NCBI GenBank assembly: GCA_033782935.1
Contig: JAWQEG010000369.1
Span: 1,307,501-1,371,500 of the forward strand
Origin: Petrolisthes cinctipes
Lineage: Eukaryota > Arthropoda > Malacostraca > Decapoda > Porcellanidae
Length of the DNA: 64,000 nucleotides
Reading direction: 5' to 3'
Both the position numbers and the translations under genes were made by a program. A model generated the notes under the pieces. That model made no database searches. It was not told the DNA's origin and worked only from the letters and a program-made list of their open reading frames with translations. The number at the start of each line of letters is the position of its first letter. Within the stretch, counting starts at the first letter, position 1. Positions 49,002-62,299 of this stretch are shown one piece after another.

Positions 49002-51139
49002 GTACAGATCGCTTCTGGGACCCCTAAATATCGAATTTTCGGGTGTTTTGGGACTGAATTTGAGATATCGACTTTTTGGCACCTAAAAGATCGATTTTTA
49101 GGATGTTTTTAGCCTATATTTTGAAAATATTCTAGCACTGAGTAGGCATGTACAGATTGCTTCTGTGACCCCAAAATATTGAATTTTCGGTTGTTTTGAG
49201 CCTGAATTTGAGATATAAACGGGTACTGAAGATGCATGCACATATCGACTTTTGTGCACCTAAAAGATCGATTTTCAGCATGTTTTGGGCCTGAATTTTG
49301 AAAATACTCTAACACGTAGTAGGCATGTACAGATCACTTCTGGGACCCCAAAATATCGAATTTTCGGGTGTTTAGGGCCAGAATTTGAGATATAAACGGG
49401 TACAGAAGATGTATGCACATATCGACTTTTGGGCACCTAAAAGATCGATTTTCAGCATGTTTTGGGCCTGTATTTTTAAAATACTCTAACACTGAGTAGG
49501 CATGTACAGATTGCTTCTGGGACCCCAAAATATTGAATTTTCGGGTGTTTTGAGCCTGAATTTGAGATATAAACGGGTACTGAAGATGCATGCACATATC
49601 GACTTTTGTGCACCTAAAAGATCGATTTTCAGTATGTTTTGAGCATGTATTTTGAAAATACTCCAACACGGAGTAGGCATGTACAGATTGCTTCTGGGAC
49701 CCCTAAATATCGAATTTTCGGGTGTTTTGGGACTGAATTTGAGATATCGACTTTTTGGCACCTAAAAGATCGATTTTTAGCATGTTTTTAGCCTATATTT
49801 TGAAAATATTCTAGCACTGCGTAGGCATGTACAGATTGCTTCTGGGACCCCAAAATATTGAATTTTAGGGTGTTTTGAGCATGAATTTTAGATATAAACG
49901 GGTACAGAAGATACATGCACATATTGACTTTGGGCACCAAAAATATCGATTTTCAGCATGTTTTGGGCCTGAATTTTGAAAATACTCTAACACGGAGTAG
50001 GCATGTACAGATCGCTTCTGGGAACCCAAAATATCGAATTTTCGGGTGTTTAGGGCCAGAATTTGAGATATAAACGGGTACAGAAGATGCATGCACATAT
50101 CGACTTTTGGGCACCTAAAAGATCGATTTTTAGTATGTTTTTGGCCTGTATTTTGAAAATACTCTAACACGGAGTAGGCATGTACAGATACCTTCTGGGA
50201 CCTCTAAATATCGAATTTTCGGGTGTTTTGGCACTGAATTTGAGATATCGATTTTTTGGCACCTAAAATATCGATTTTCAGCATGTTTTTAGCCTATATT
50301 TTGAAAATATTCTAGCACTGTGTAGGCATGTACAGATTGCTTTTGGGACCCCAAAATATTGAATTTTCGGGTGTTTTGAGCCTGTATTTGAGATATAAAC
50401 GGGTACAGAAGATACATGCACATATTGACTTTGGGCATCTAAAATATCGATTTTCAGCATGTTTTGGGCCTGTATTTTGAAAATACTCTAACACTGAGTA
50501 GGCATGTACAGATTGCTTCTGGGACCCCAAAATATTGAATTTTCGGGTGTTTTGAGCCTGAATTTGAGATATAAACGGGTACAGAAGATACATGCACATA
50601 TTGACTTTGGGCACCAAAAATATCGATTTTCAGCATGTTTTGGGCCTGAATTTTGAAAATACTCTAACACGGAGTAGGCATGTACAGATCGCTTCTGGGA
50701 CCCCAAAATATCGAATTTTCGGGTGTTTAGGGCCAGAATTTGAGATATAAACGGGTACAGAAGATGCATGCACATATCGACTTTTGGGCACCTAAAAGAT
50801 CGATTTTCAGTATGTTTTTGGCCTATATTTTGAAAATATTCTAGCACTGTGTAGGCATGTACAGATTGCTTCTGGGACCCCAAAATATTGAATTTTCGGG
50901 TGTTTTGAGCCTGAATTTGAGATATAAACGGGTACTGAAGATGCATGCACATATCGACTTTTGTGCACCTAAAAGATCGATTTTCAGTATGTTTTGAGCA
51001 TGTATTTTGAAAATACTCTAACACGGAGTAGGCATGTACAGATCGCTTCTGAGACCCCTAAATATCGAATTTTCGGGTGTTTTGGGACTGAATTTGAGAT
51101 ATCGACTTTTTGGCACCTAAAAGATCGATTTTTATCGTG

Positions 51140-54100
51140 TTTTTAGCCTATATTTTGAAAATATTCTAGCACTGTACAGATTGCTTCTAGGACCCCAAAA
51201 TATTGAATTTTCGGGTGTTTTGAGCCTGAATTTGAGATATAAACGGGTACAGAAGATACATGCACATATTGACTTTGGGCACCAAAAATATCGATTTTCA
51301 GTATGTTTTGGGCCTGAATTTTTAAAATACTCTAACACGGAGTAGGCATGTACAGATCGCTTCTGGGACCCCAAAATATCGAATTTTCGGGTGTTTAGGG
51401 CCAGAATTTGAGATATAAACGGGTACAGAAGATGCATGCACATATCGACTTTTGGGCACCTAAAAGATCGATTTTCAGTATGTTTTTGGCCTGTATTTTG
51501 AAAATACTCTAACACGGAGTAGGCATGTACAGATACCTTCTGGGACCTCTAAATATCGAATTTTCGGGTGTTTTGGGACTGAATTTGAGATATCGATTTT
51601 TTGGCACCTAAAATGTCGATTTTTAGCATGTTTTTAGCCTATATTTTGAAAATATTCTAGCACTGTGTAGGCATGTACAGATTGCTTCTGGGACCCCAAA
51701 ATATTGAATTTTCGGGTGTTTTGAGCCTGAATTTGAGATATAAACGGGTACAGAAGATACATGCACATATTGACTTTGGGCATCTAAAATATCGATTTTC
51801 AGCATGTTTTGGGCCTGTATTTTGAAAATACTCTAACACTGAGTAGGCATGTACAGATTGCTTCTGGGACCCCAAAATATTGAATTTTCGGGTGTTTTGA
51901 GCCTGAATTTGAGATATAAACGGGTACTGAAGATGCATGCACATATCGACTTTTGTGCACCTAAAAGATCGATTTTCAGTATGTTTTGAGCATGTATTTT
52001 GAAATTACTCTAACACGGAGTAGGCATGTACAGATACCTTCTGGGACCTCTAAATATCGAATTTTCGGGTGTTTTGGGACTGAATTTGAGATATCGATTT
52101 TTTGGCACCTAAAATATCGATTTTCAGCATGTTTTTAGCCTATATTTTGAAAATATTCTAGCACTGTGTAGGCATGTACAGATTGCTTTTGGGACCCCAA
52201 AATATTGAATTTTCGGGTGTTTTGAGCCTGTATTTGAGATATAAACGGGTACAGAAGATACATGCACATATTGACTTTGGGCATCTAAAATATCGATTTT
52301 CAGCATGTTTTGGGCCTGTATTTTGAAAATACTCTAACACTGAGTAGGCATGTACAGATTGCTTCTGGGAACCCAAAATATTGAATTTTCGGGTGTTTTG
52401 AGCCTGAATTTGAGATATAAACGGGTACTGAAGATGCATGCACATATCGACTTTTGTGCACCTAAAAGATCGATTTTCAGTATGTTTTGAGCATGTATTT
52501 TGAAAATACTCTAACACGGAGTAGGCATGTACAGATCGCTTCTGGGACCCCTAAATATCGAATTTTCGGGTGTTTTGGGACTGAATTTGAGATATCGACT
52601 TTTTGGCACCTAAAAGATCGATTTTTAGCATGTTTTTAGCCTATATTTTGAAAATATTCTAGCACTGTACAGATTGCTTCTGGGACCCCAAAATATTGAA
52701 TTTTCGGGTGTTTTGAGCCTGAATTTGAGATATAAACGGGTACAGAAGATACATGCACATATTGACTTTGGGCACCAAAAATATCGATTTTCAGCATGTT
52801 TTGGGCCTGAATTTTGAAAATACTCTAACACGGAGTAGGCATGTACAGATCGCTTCTGGGACCCCAAAATATCGAATTTTCGGGTATTTACGGCCAGAAT
52901 TTGAGATATAAACGGGTACAGAAGATGCATGCACATATCGACTTTGGGCACCTAAAAGATCGATTTTCAGTATGTTTTTGGCCTATATTTTGAAAATATT
53001 CTAGCACTGTGTAGGCATGTACAGATTGCTTCTGGGACCCCAAAATATTGAATTTTCGGGTGTTTTGAGCCTGAATTTGAGATATAAACGGGTACTGAAG
53101 ATGCATGCACATATCGACTTTTGTGCACCTAAAAGATTGATTTTCAGTATGTTTTGAGCATGTATTTTGAAAATACTCTAACACGGAGTAGGCATGTACA
53201 GATCGCTTCTGAGACCCCTAAATATCGAATTTTCGGGTGTTTTGGGACTGAATTTGAGATATCGACTTTTTGGCACCTAAAAGATCGATTTTTATCATGT
53301 TTTTAGCCTATATTTTGAAAATATTCTAGCACTGTACAGATTGCTTCTAGGACCCCAAAATATTGAATTTTCGGGTGTTTTGAGCCTGAATTTGAGATAT
53401 AAACGGGTACAGAAGATATATGCACATATTGACTTTGGGCACCAAAAATATCGATTTTCAGTATGTTTTGGGCCTGAATTTTGAAAATACTCTAACACGG
53501 AGTAGGCATGTACAGATCGCTTCTGGGACCCCAAAATATCGAATTTTCGGGTGTTTAGGGCCAGAATTTGAGATATAAACGGGTACAGAAGATGCATGCA
53601 CATATCGACTTTTGGGCACCTAAAAGATCGATTTTCAGTATGTTTTTGGCCTGTATTTTGAAAATACTCTAACACGGAGTAGGCATGTACAGATACCTTC
53701 TGGGACCTCTAAATATCGAATTTTCGGGTGTTTTGGGACTGAATTTGAGATATCGATTTTTTGGCACCTAAAATGTCGATTTTTAGCATGTTTTTAGCCT
53801 ATATTTTGAAAATATTCTAGCACTGTGTAGGCATGTACAGATTGCTTCTGGGACCCCAAAATATTGAATTTTCGGGTGTTTTGAGCCTGAATTTGAGATA
53901 TAAACGGGTACAGAAGATACATGCACATATTGACTTTGGGCATCTAAAATATCGATTTTCAGCATGTTTTGGGCCTGTATTTTGAAAATACTCTAACACT
54001 GAGTAGGCATGTACAGATTGCTTCTGGGACCCCAAAATATTGAATTTTCGGGTGTTTTGAGCCTGAATTTGAGATATAAACGGGTACTGAAGATGCATGC

Positions 54101-57100
54101 ACATATCGACTTTTGTGCACCTAAAAGATCGATTTTCAGTATGTTTTGAGCATGTATTTTGAAAATACTCTAACACGGAGTAGGCATGTACAGATCGCTT
54201 CTGGGACCTCTAAATATCGAATTTTCGGGTGTTTTGGGACTGAATTTGAGATATCGATTTTTTGGCACCTAAAATGTCGATTTTTAGCATGTTTTTAGCC
54301 TATATTTTGAAAATATTCTAGCACTGTACAGATTGCTTCTAGGACCCCAAAATATTGAATTTTCGGGTGTTTTGAGCCTGAATTTGAGATATAAACGGGT
54401 ACAGAAGATACATGCACATATTGACTTTGGGCACCAAAAATATCGATTTTCAGTATGTTTTGGGCCTGAATTTTTAAAATACTCTAACACGGAGTAGGCA
54501 TGTACAGATCGCTTCTGGGACCCCAAAATATCGAATTTTCGGGTGTTTAGGGCCAGAATTTGAGATATAAACGGGTACAGAAGATGCATGCACATATCGA
54601 CTTTTGGGCACCTAAAAGATCGATTTTCAGTATGTTTTTGGCCTGTATTTTGAAAATACTCTAACACGGAGTAGGCATGTACAGATACCTTCTGGGACCT
54701 CTAAATATCGAATTTTCGGGTGTTTTGGGACTGAATTTGAGATATCGATTTTTTGGCACCTAAAATGTCGATTTTTAGCATGTTTTTAGCCTATATTTTG
54801 AAAATATTCTAGCACTGTGTAGGCATGTACAGATTGCTTCTGGGACCCCAAAATATTGAATTTTCGGGTGTTTTGAGCCTGAATTTGAGATATAAACGGG
54901 TACAGAAGATACATGCACATATTGACTTTGGGCATCTAAAATATCGATTTTCAGCATGTTTTGGGCCTGTATTTTGAAAATACTCTAACACTGAGTAGGC
55001 ATGTACAGATTGCTTCTGGGACCCCAAAATATTGAATTTTCGGGTGTTTTGAGCCTGAATTTGAGATATAAACGGGTACTGAAGATGCATGCACATATCG
55101 ACTTTTGTGCACCTAAAAGATCGATTTTCAGTATGTTTTGAGCATGTATTTTGAAATTACTCTAACACGGAGTAGGCATGTACAGATACCTTCTGGGACC
55201 TCTAAATATCGAATTTTCGGGTGTTTTGGGACTGAATTTGAGATATCGATTTTTTGGCACCTAAAATATCGATTTTCAGCATGTTTTTAGCCTATATTTT
55301 GAAAATATTCTAGCACTGTGTAGGCATGTACAGATTGCTTTTGGGACCCCAAAATATTGAATTTTCGGGTGTTTTGAGCCTGTATTTGAGATATAAACGG
55401 GTACAGAAGATACATGCACATATTGACTTTGGGCATCTAAAATATCGATTTTCAGCATGTTTTGGGCCTGTATTTTGAAAATACTCTAACACTGAGTAGG
55501 CATGTACAGATTGCTTCTGGGAACCCAAAATATTGAATTTTCGGGTGTTTTGAGCCTGAATTTGAGATATAAACGGGTACTGAAGATGCATGCACATATC
55601 GACTTTTGTGCACCTAAAAGATCGATTTTCAGTATGTTTTGAGCATGTATTTTGAAAATACTCTAACACGGAGTAGGCATGTACAGATCGCTTCTGGGAC
55701 CCCTAAATATCGAATTTTCGGGTGTTTTGGGACTGAATTTGAGATATCGACTTTTTGGCACCTAAAAGATCGATTTTTAGCATGTTTTTAGCCTATATTT
55801 TGAAAATATTCTAGCACTGTACAGATTGCTTCTGGGACCCCAAAATATTGAATTTTCGGGTGTTTTGAGCCTGAATTTGAGATATAAACGGGTACAGAAG
55901 ATACATGCACATATTGACTTTGGGCACCAAAAATATCGATTTTCAGCATGTTTTGGGCCTGAATTTTGAAAATACTCTAACACGGAGTAGGCATGTACAG
56001 ATCGCTTCTGGGACCCCAAAATATCGAATTTTCGGGTATTTACGGCCAGAATTTGAGATATAAACGGGTACAGAAGATGCATGCACATATCGACTTTGGG
56101 CACCTAAAAGATCGATTTTCAGTATGTTTTTGGCCTATATTTTGAAAATATTCTAGCACTGTGTAGGCATGTACAGATTGCTTCTGGGACCCCAAAATAT
56201 TGAATTTTCGGGTGTTTTGAGCCTGAATTTGAGATATAAACGGGTACTGAAGATGCATGCACATATCGACTTTTGTGCACCTAAAAGATTGATTTTCAGT
56301 ATGTTTTGAGCATGTATTTTGAAAATACTCTAACACGGAGTAGGCATGTACAGATCGCTTCTGAGACCCCTAAATATCGAATTTTCGGGTGTTTTGGGAC
56401 TGAATTTGAGATATCGACTTTTTGGCACCTAAAAGATCGATTTTTATCATGTTTTTAGCCTATATTTTGAAAATATTCTAGCACTGTACAGATTGCTTCT
56501 AGGACCCCAAAATATTGAATTTTCGGGTGTTTTGAGCCTGAATTTGAGATATAAACGGGTACAGAAGATATATGCACATATTGACTTTGGGCACCAAAAA
56601 TATCGATTTTCAGTATGTTTTGGGCCTGAATTTTGAAAATACTCTAACACGGAGTAGGCATGTACAGATCGCTTCTGGGACCCCAAAATATCGAATTTTC
56701 GGGTGTTTAGGGCCAGAATTTGAGATATAAACGGGTACAGAAGATGCATGCACATATCGACTTTTGGGCACCTAAAAGATCGATTTTCAGTATGTTTTTG
56801 GCCTGTATTTTGAAAATACTCTAACACGGAGTAGGCATGTACAGATACCTTCTGGGACCTCTAAATATCGAATTTTCGGGTGTTTTGGGACTGAATTTGA
56901 GATATCGATTTTTTGGCACCTAAAATGTCGATTTTTAGCATGTTTTTAGCCTATATTTTGAAAATATTCTAGCACTGTGTAGGCATGTACAGATTGCTTC
57001 TGGGACCCCAAAATATTGAATTTTCGGGTGTTTTGAGCCTGAATTTGAGATATAAACGGGTACAGAAGATACATGCACATATTGACTTTGGGCATCTAAA

Positions 57101-57350
57101 ATATCGATTTTCAGCATGTTTTGGGCCTGTATTTTGAAAATACTCTAACACTGAGTAGGCATGTACAGATTGCTTCTGGGACCCCAAAATATTGAATTTT
57201 CGGGTGTTTTGAGCCTGAATTTGAGATATAAACGGGTACTGAAGATGCATGCACATATCGACTTTTGTGCACCTAAAAGATCGATTTTCAGTATGTTTTG
57301 AGCATGTATTTTGAAAATACTCTAACACGGAGTAGGCATGTACAGATCGC
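51140..57350 (+). repeat. 3152 bp block, tandem duplicated (two adjacent copies)
   Basis: Copy one is about 51.14-54.29 kb and copy two about 54.29-57.35 kb. Rare variants are exactly 3152 bp apart: GAATTTTTAAAATAC near 51,317/54,469, GAAATTACTC at 52,001/55,153, and CGGGTATTTACGGCC at 52,881/56,033. The common GACCTCTAAAT at 51,544/54,696 also fits. I see almost no differences between the copies outside the edges, so this is probably the youngest large event in the window. It is also the largest unit seen here. Confidence 0.9.
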
Positions 57351-60240
57351 TTCTGGGACCCCTAAATATCGAATTTTCGGGTGTTTTGTGACTGAATTTG
57401 AGATATCGACTTTTTGGCACCTAAAAGATCGATTTTTAGGATGTTTTTAGCCTATATTTTGAAAATATTCTAGCACTGAGTAGGCATGTACAGATTGCTT
57501 CTGGGACCCCAAAATATTGAATTTTCGGTTGTTTTGAGCCTGAATTTGAGATATAAACGGGTACTGAAGATGCATGCACATATCGACTTTTGTGCACCTA
57601 AAAGATCGATTTTCAGCATGTTTTGGGCCTGAATTTTGAAAATACTCTAACACGAAGTAGGCATGTACAGATCGCTTCTGGGACCGTAAAATATCGAATT
57701 TTCGGGTGTTTAGGGCCAGAATTTGAGATATAAACGGGTACAGAAGATGTATGCACATATCGACTTTTGGGCACCTAAAAGATCGATTTTCAGTATGTTT
57801 TTGGCCTGTATTTTGAAAATACTCTAACACGGAGTAGACATGTACAGATACCTTCTGGGACCTCTAAATATCGAATTTTCGGGTGTTTTGGGACTGAATT
57901 TGAGATATCGATTTTTTGGCACCTAAAATGTCGATTTTTAGCATGTTTTTAGCCTATATTTTGAAAATATTCTAGCACTGTGTAGGCATGTACAGATTGC
58001 TTCTGGGACCCCAAAATATTGAATTTTCGGGTGTTTTGAGCCTGAATTTGAGATATAAACGGGTACAGAAGATACATGCACATATTGACTTTGGGCATCT
58101 AAAATATCGATTTTCAGCATGTTTTGGGCCTGTATTTTGAAAATACTCTAACACTGAGTAGGCATGTACAGATTGCTTCTGGGACCCCAAAATATTGAAT
58201 TTTCGGGTGTTTTGAGCCTGAATTTGAGATATAAACGGGTACTGAAGATGCATGCACATATCGACTTTTGTGCACCTAAAAGATCGATTTTCAGTATGTT
58301 TTGAGCATGTATTTTGAAAATACTCTAACACGGAGTAGGCATGTACAGATCGCTTCTGGGACCCCTAAATATCGAATTTTCGGGTGTTTTGGGACTGAAT
58401 TTGAGATATCGATTTTTTGGCACCAAAAAGATCGATTTTTTGCATGTTTTTAGCCTATATTTTGAAAATATTCTAGCACTGAGTAGGCATGTACAGATTG
58501 CTTCTGGGACCCCAAAATATTGAATTTTCGGGTGTTTTGAGCCTGAATTTTAGATATAAACGGGTACAGAAGATACATGCACATATTGACTTTGGGCACC
58601 AAAAATATCGATTTTCAGCATGTTTTGGGCCTGAATTTTGAAAATACTCTAACACGGAGTAGGCATGTACAGATCGCTTCTGGGACCCCCAAATATCGAA
58701 TTTTCGGGTGTTTAGGGCCAGAATTTGAGATATAAACGGGTACAGAAGATGCATGCACATATCGACTTTTGGGCACCTAAAAGATCGATTTTCAGTATGT
58801 TTTTGGCCTGTATTTTGAAAATACTCTAACACGGAGTAGGCATGTACAGATACCTTCTGGGACCTCTAAATATCGAATTTTCGGGTGTTTTGGGACTGAA
58901 TTTGAGATATCGATTTTTTGGCACCTAAAATATCGATTTTCAGCATGTTTTTAGCCTATATTTTGAAAATATTCTAGCACTGTGTAGGCATGTACAGATT
59001 GCTTCTGGGACCCTAAAATATTGAATTTTCGGGTGTTTTTGAGCCTGTATTTGAGATATAAACGGGTTCAGAAGATACATGCACATATTGACTTTGGGCA
59101 TCTAAAATATCGATTTTCAGCATGTTTTGGGCCTGTATTTTGAAAATACTCTAACACTGAGTAGGCATGTACAGATTGCTTCTAGGACCCCAAAATATTG
59201 AATTTTCGGGTGTTTTGAGCCTGAATTTGAGATATAAACGGGTACTGAAGATGCATGCACATATCGACTTTAGTGCACCTAAAAGATCGATTTTCAGTAT
59301 GTTTTGAGCATGTATTTTGAAAATACTCTAACACGGAGTAGGCATGTACAGATCGCTTCTGGGACCCCTAAATATCGAATTTTCGGGTGTTTTGGGACTG
59401 AATTTGAGATATCGACTTTTTGGCACCTAAAAGATCGATTTTTAGCATGTTTTTAGCCTATATTTTGAAAATATTCTAGCACTGTACAGGTTGCTTCTGG
59501 GACCCCAAAATATTGAATTTTCGGGTGTTTTGAGCCTGAATTTGAGATATAAACGGGTACAGAAGATACATGCACATATTGTCTTTGGGCACCAAAAATA
59601 TCGATTATCAGCATGTTTTGAGCCTGAATTTTGAAAATACTCTAACACGGAGTAGGCATGTACAGATCGCTTCTGGGACCCCAAAATATCGAATTTTCGG
59701 GTGTTTAGGGCCAGAATTTGAGATATAAACGGGTACAGAAGATGCATGCACATATCGACTTTTGGTCACCTAAAAGATCGATTTTCAGTATGTTTTTGGC
59801 CTATATTTTGAAAATATTCTAGCACTGTGTAGGCATGTACAGATTGCTTCTGGGACCCCAAAATATTGAATTTTCGGGTGTTTTGAGCCTGAATTTGAGA
59901 TATAAACGGGTACTGAAGATGCATGCACATATCGACTTTTGTGCACCTAAAAGATCGATTTTCAGTATGTTTTGAGCATGTATTTTGAAAATACTCTAAC
60001 ACGGAGTAGGCATGTACAGATCGCTTCTGAGACCCCTAAATATCGAATTTTCGGGTGTTTTGGGACTGAATTTGAGATATCGACTTTTTGGCACCTAAAA
60101 GATCGATTTTTATCATGTTTTTAGCCTATATTTTGAAAATATTCTAGCACTGAGTAGGCATGTACAGATTGCTTCTGGGACCCCAAAATATTGAATTTTC
60201 GGTTGTTTTGAGCCTGAATTTGAGATATAAACGGGTACAG
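57350..60240 (+). repeat. Satellite hexamers right of the 3152 bp duplication
   Basis: Regular hexamers, including the ~1003 bp example at 58,343-59,345. The part from 59.4 kb to the next block matches 47.1-48.5 kb at an offset of about 12,328 bp. An E copy near 59,490-59,660 has private changes (ACAGGTTGC, TTGTCTTTGGG, GATTATCAGC). Only satellite is present. Confidence 0.78.
58343..59345 (+). repeat. Hexameric higher-order repeat, ~1003 bp example
   Basis: Same class order as the 992 bp unit: B-alpha 58343-58490 (148 bp), E 58491-58666, A 58667-58843, B-beta 58844-58991, C 58992-59168 (177, one extra T before GAGCC) and D 59169-59345. The longer form comes from the retained 10 bp end of B-alpha plus the extra T. 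B-alpha here is atypical: CGATTTTTTGGCACC and GATTTTTTGCATG resemble B-beta in part. Confidence 0.85.
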
Positions 60241-62220
60241 AAGATACATGCACATATTGACTTTGGGCACCAAAAATATCGATTTTCAGCATGTTTTGGG
60301 CCTGAATTTTGAAAATACTCTAACACGGAGTAGGCATGTACAAATCGCTTCTGGGATCCCAAAATATCGAATTTTCGGGTGTTTTGGAACTGAATTTGAG
60401 ATATCGACTTTTTGGCACCTAAAAGATCGATTTTTAGCATGTTTTTAGCCTATATTTTGAAAATATTCTAGCACTGTACAGATTGCTTCTGGGACCCCAA
60501 AATATTGAATTTTCGGGTGTTTTGAGCCTGAATTTGAGATATAAACGGGTACAGAAGATACATGCACATATTGACTTTGGGCACCAAAAATATCGATTTT
60601 CAGCATGTTTTGGGCCTGAATTTTGAAAATACTCTAACACGGAGTAGGCATGTACAGATCGCTTCTGGGACCCCAAAATATCGAATTTTTGGGTGTTTAG
60701 GGCCAGAATTTGAGATATAAACAGGTACAGAAGATGCATGCACATATCGACTTTTGGGCACCTAAAAGATCGATTTTCAGTATGTTTTTGGCCTGTATTT
60801 TGAAAATACTCTAACACGGAGTAGGCATGTACAGATACCTTCTGGGACCTCTAAATATCGAATTTTCGGGTGTTTTGGGACTGAATTTGAGATATCGATT
60901 TTTTGGCACCTAAAATGTCGATTTTTAGCATGTTTTTAGCCTATATTTTGAAAATATTCTAGCAATGTGTAGGCATGTACAGATTGCTTCTGGGACCCCA
61001 AAATATTGAATTTTCGGGTGTTTTGAGCCTGAATTTGAGATATAAACGGGTACAGAAAATACATGCACATATTGACTTGGGCATCTAAAATATCGATTTT
61101 CAGCATGTTTTGGGCCTGTATTTTGAAAATACTCTAACACTGAGTAGGCATGTACAGATTGCTTCTGGGACCCCAAAATATTGAATTTTCGGGTGTTTTT
61201 AGCCTGAATTTGAGATATAAACGGGTACTGAAGATGCATGCACATATTGACTTTGGGCACCAAAAATATCGATTTTCAGCATGTTTTGGGAATGAATTTT
61301 GAAAATACTCTAACACGGAGTAGGCATGTACAAATCGCTTCTGGGATCCCAAAATATCGAATTTTCGGGTGTTTTGGAACTGAATTTGAGATATCGACTT
61401 TTTGGCACCTAAAAGATCGATTTTTAGCATGTTTTTAGCCTATATTTTGAAAATATTCTAGCACTGTACAGATTGCTTCTGGGACCCCAAAATATTGAAT
61501 TTTCGGGTGTTTTGAGCCTGAATTTGAGATATAAACGGGTACAGAAGATACATGCACATATTGACTTTGGGCACCAAAAATATCGATTTTCAGCATGTTT
61601 TGGGCCTGAATTTTGAAAATACTCTAACACGGAGTAGGCATGTACAGATCGCTTCTGGGACCCCAAAATATCGAATTTTTGGGTGTTTAGGGCCAGAATT
61701 TGAGATATAAACAGGTACAGAAGATGCATGCACATATCGACTTCTGGGCACCTAAAAGATCGATTTTCAGTATGTTTTTGGCCTGTATTTTGAAAATACT
61801 CTAACACGGAGTAGGCATGTACAGATACCTTCTGGGACCTCTAAATATCGAATTTTCGGGTGTTTTGGGACTGAATTTGAGATATCGATTTTTTGGCACC
61901 TAAAATGTCGATTTTTAGCATGTTTTTAGCCTATATTTTGAAAATATTCTAGCACTGTGTAGGCATGTACAGATTGCTTCTGGGACCCCAAAATATTGAA
62001 TTTTCGGGTGTTTTGAGCCTGAATTTGAGATATAAACGGGTACAGAAAATACATGCACATATTGACTTGGGCATCTAAAATATCGATTTTCAGCATGTTT
62101 TGGGCCTGTATTTTGAAAATACTCTAACACTGAGTAGGCATGTACAGATTGCTTCTGGGACCCCAAAATATTGAATTTTCGGGTGTTTTTAGCCTGAATT
62201 TGAGATATAAACGGGTACTG
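60240..62220 (+). repeat. 990 bp hexamer, tandem duplicated
   Basis: Copy one is about 60.24-61.23 kb and copy two about 61.23-62.22 kb. The shared CGAATTTTTGGGTG variant lies at 60,682 and 61,672, and AAACAGGTAC, GGTACAGAAAATAC, ATTGACTTGGGCATC and TTTTTAGCCTG are also in both copies. The unit is 990 rather than 992 bp mainly because of the missing T in GACTTGGG and the join inside a hybrid monomer near 61,240. Confidence 0.88.
61156..61331 (+). repeat. Hybrid D/E monomer at the 990 bp duplication junction
   Basis: This monomer starts as class D (GGGTACTGAAGATGCATG) and switches at about 61,240 to class E (ATTGACTTTGGGCACCAAAA, with GGGAATGAATTTTG). The matching monomer at the end of the second copy, near 62,146-62,322, is a complete D. 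This is the expected product of unequal exchange between a D and an E monomer aligned in register, and it fixes the join to within a few tens of bases. Start and end are taken from the flanking GTACAGATT and GTACAAATC. Confidence 0.83.
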
Positions 62221-62299
62221 AAGATGCATGCACATATCGACTTTTGTGCACCTAAAAGATCTATTTTCAGTATGTTTTGAGCATGTATTTTGAAAATAC

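Larger units (their letters stand above)
48200..51140 (+). repeat. Satellite hexamers and trimers between blocks
   Basis: Mostly regular order. About 49.0-49.45 kb matches 57.35-57.8 kb at an offset of 8338 bp, with shared TTTTTAGGATG at 49,101/57,439 and GATGTATGCAC at 49,408/57,746. An A copy at about 48.39 kb has AAACAGGTAC, found again at 60,719 (offset 12,328). A full-length monomer near 49,455 has TATTTTTAAAATAC in place of TATTTTGAAAATAC. Only satellite is present. Confidence 0.78.
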
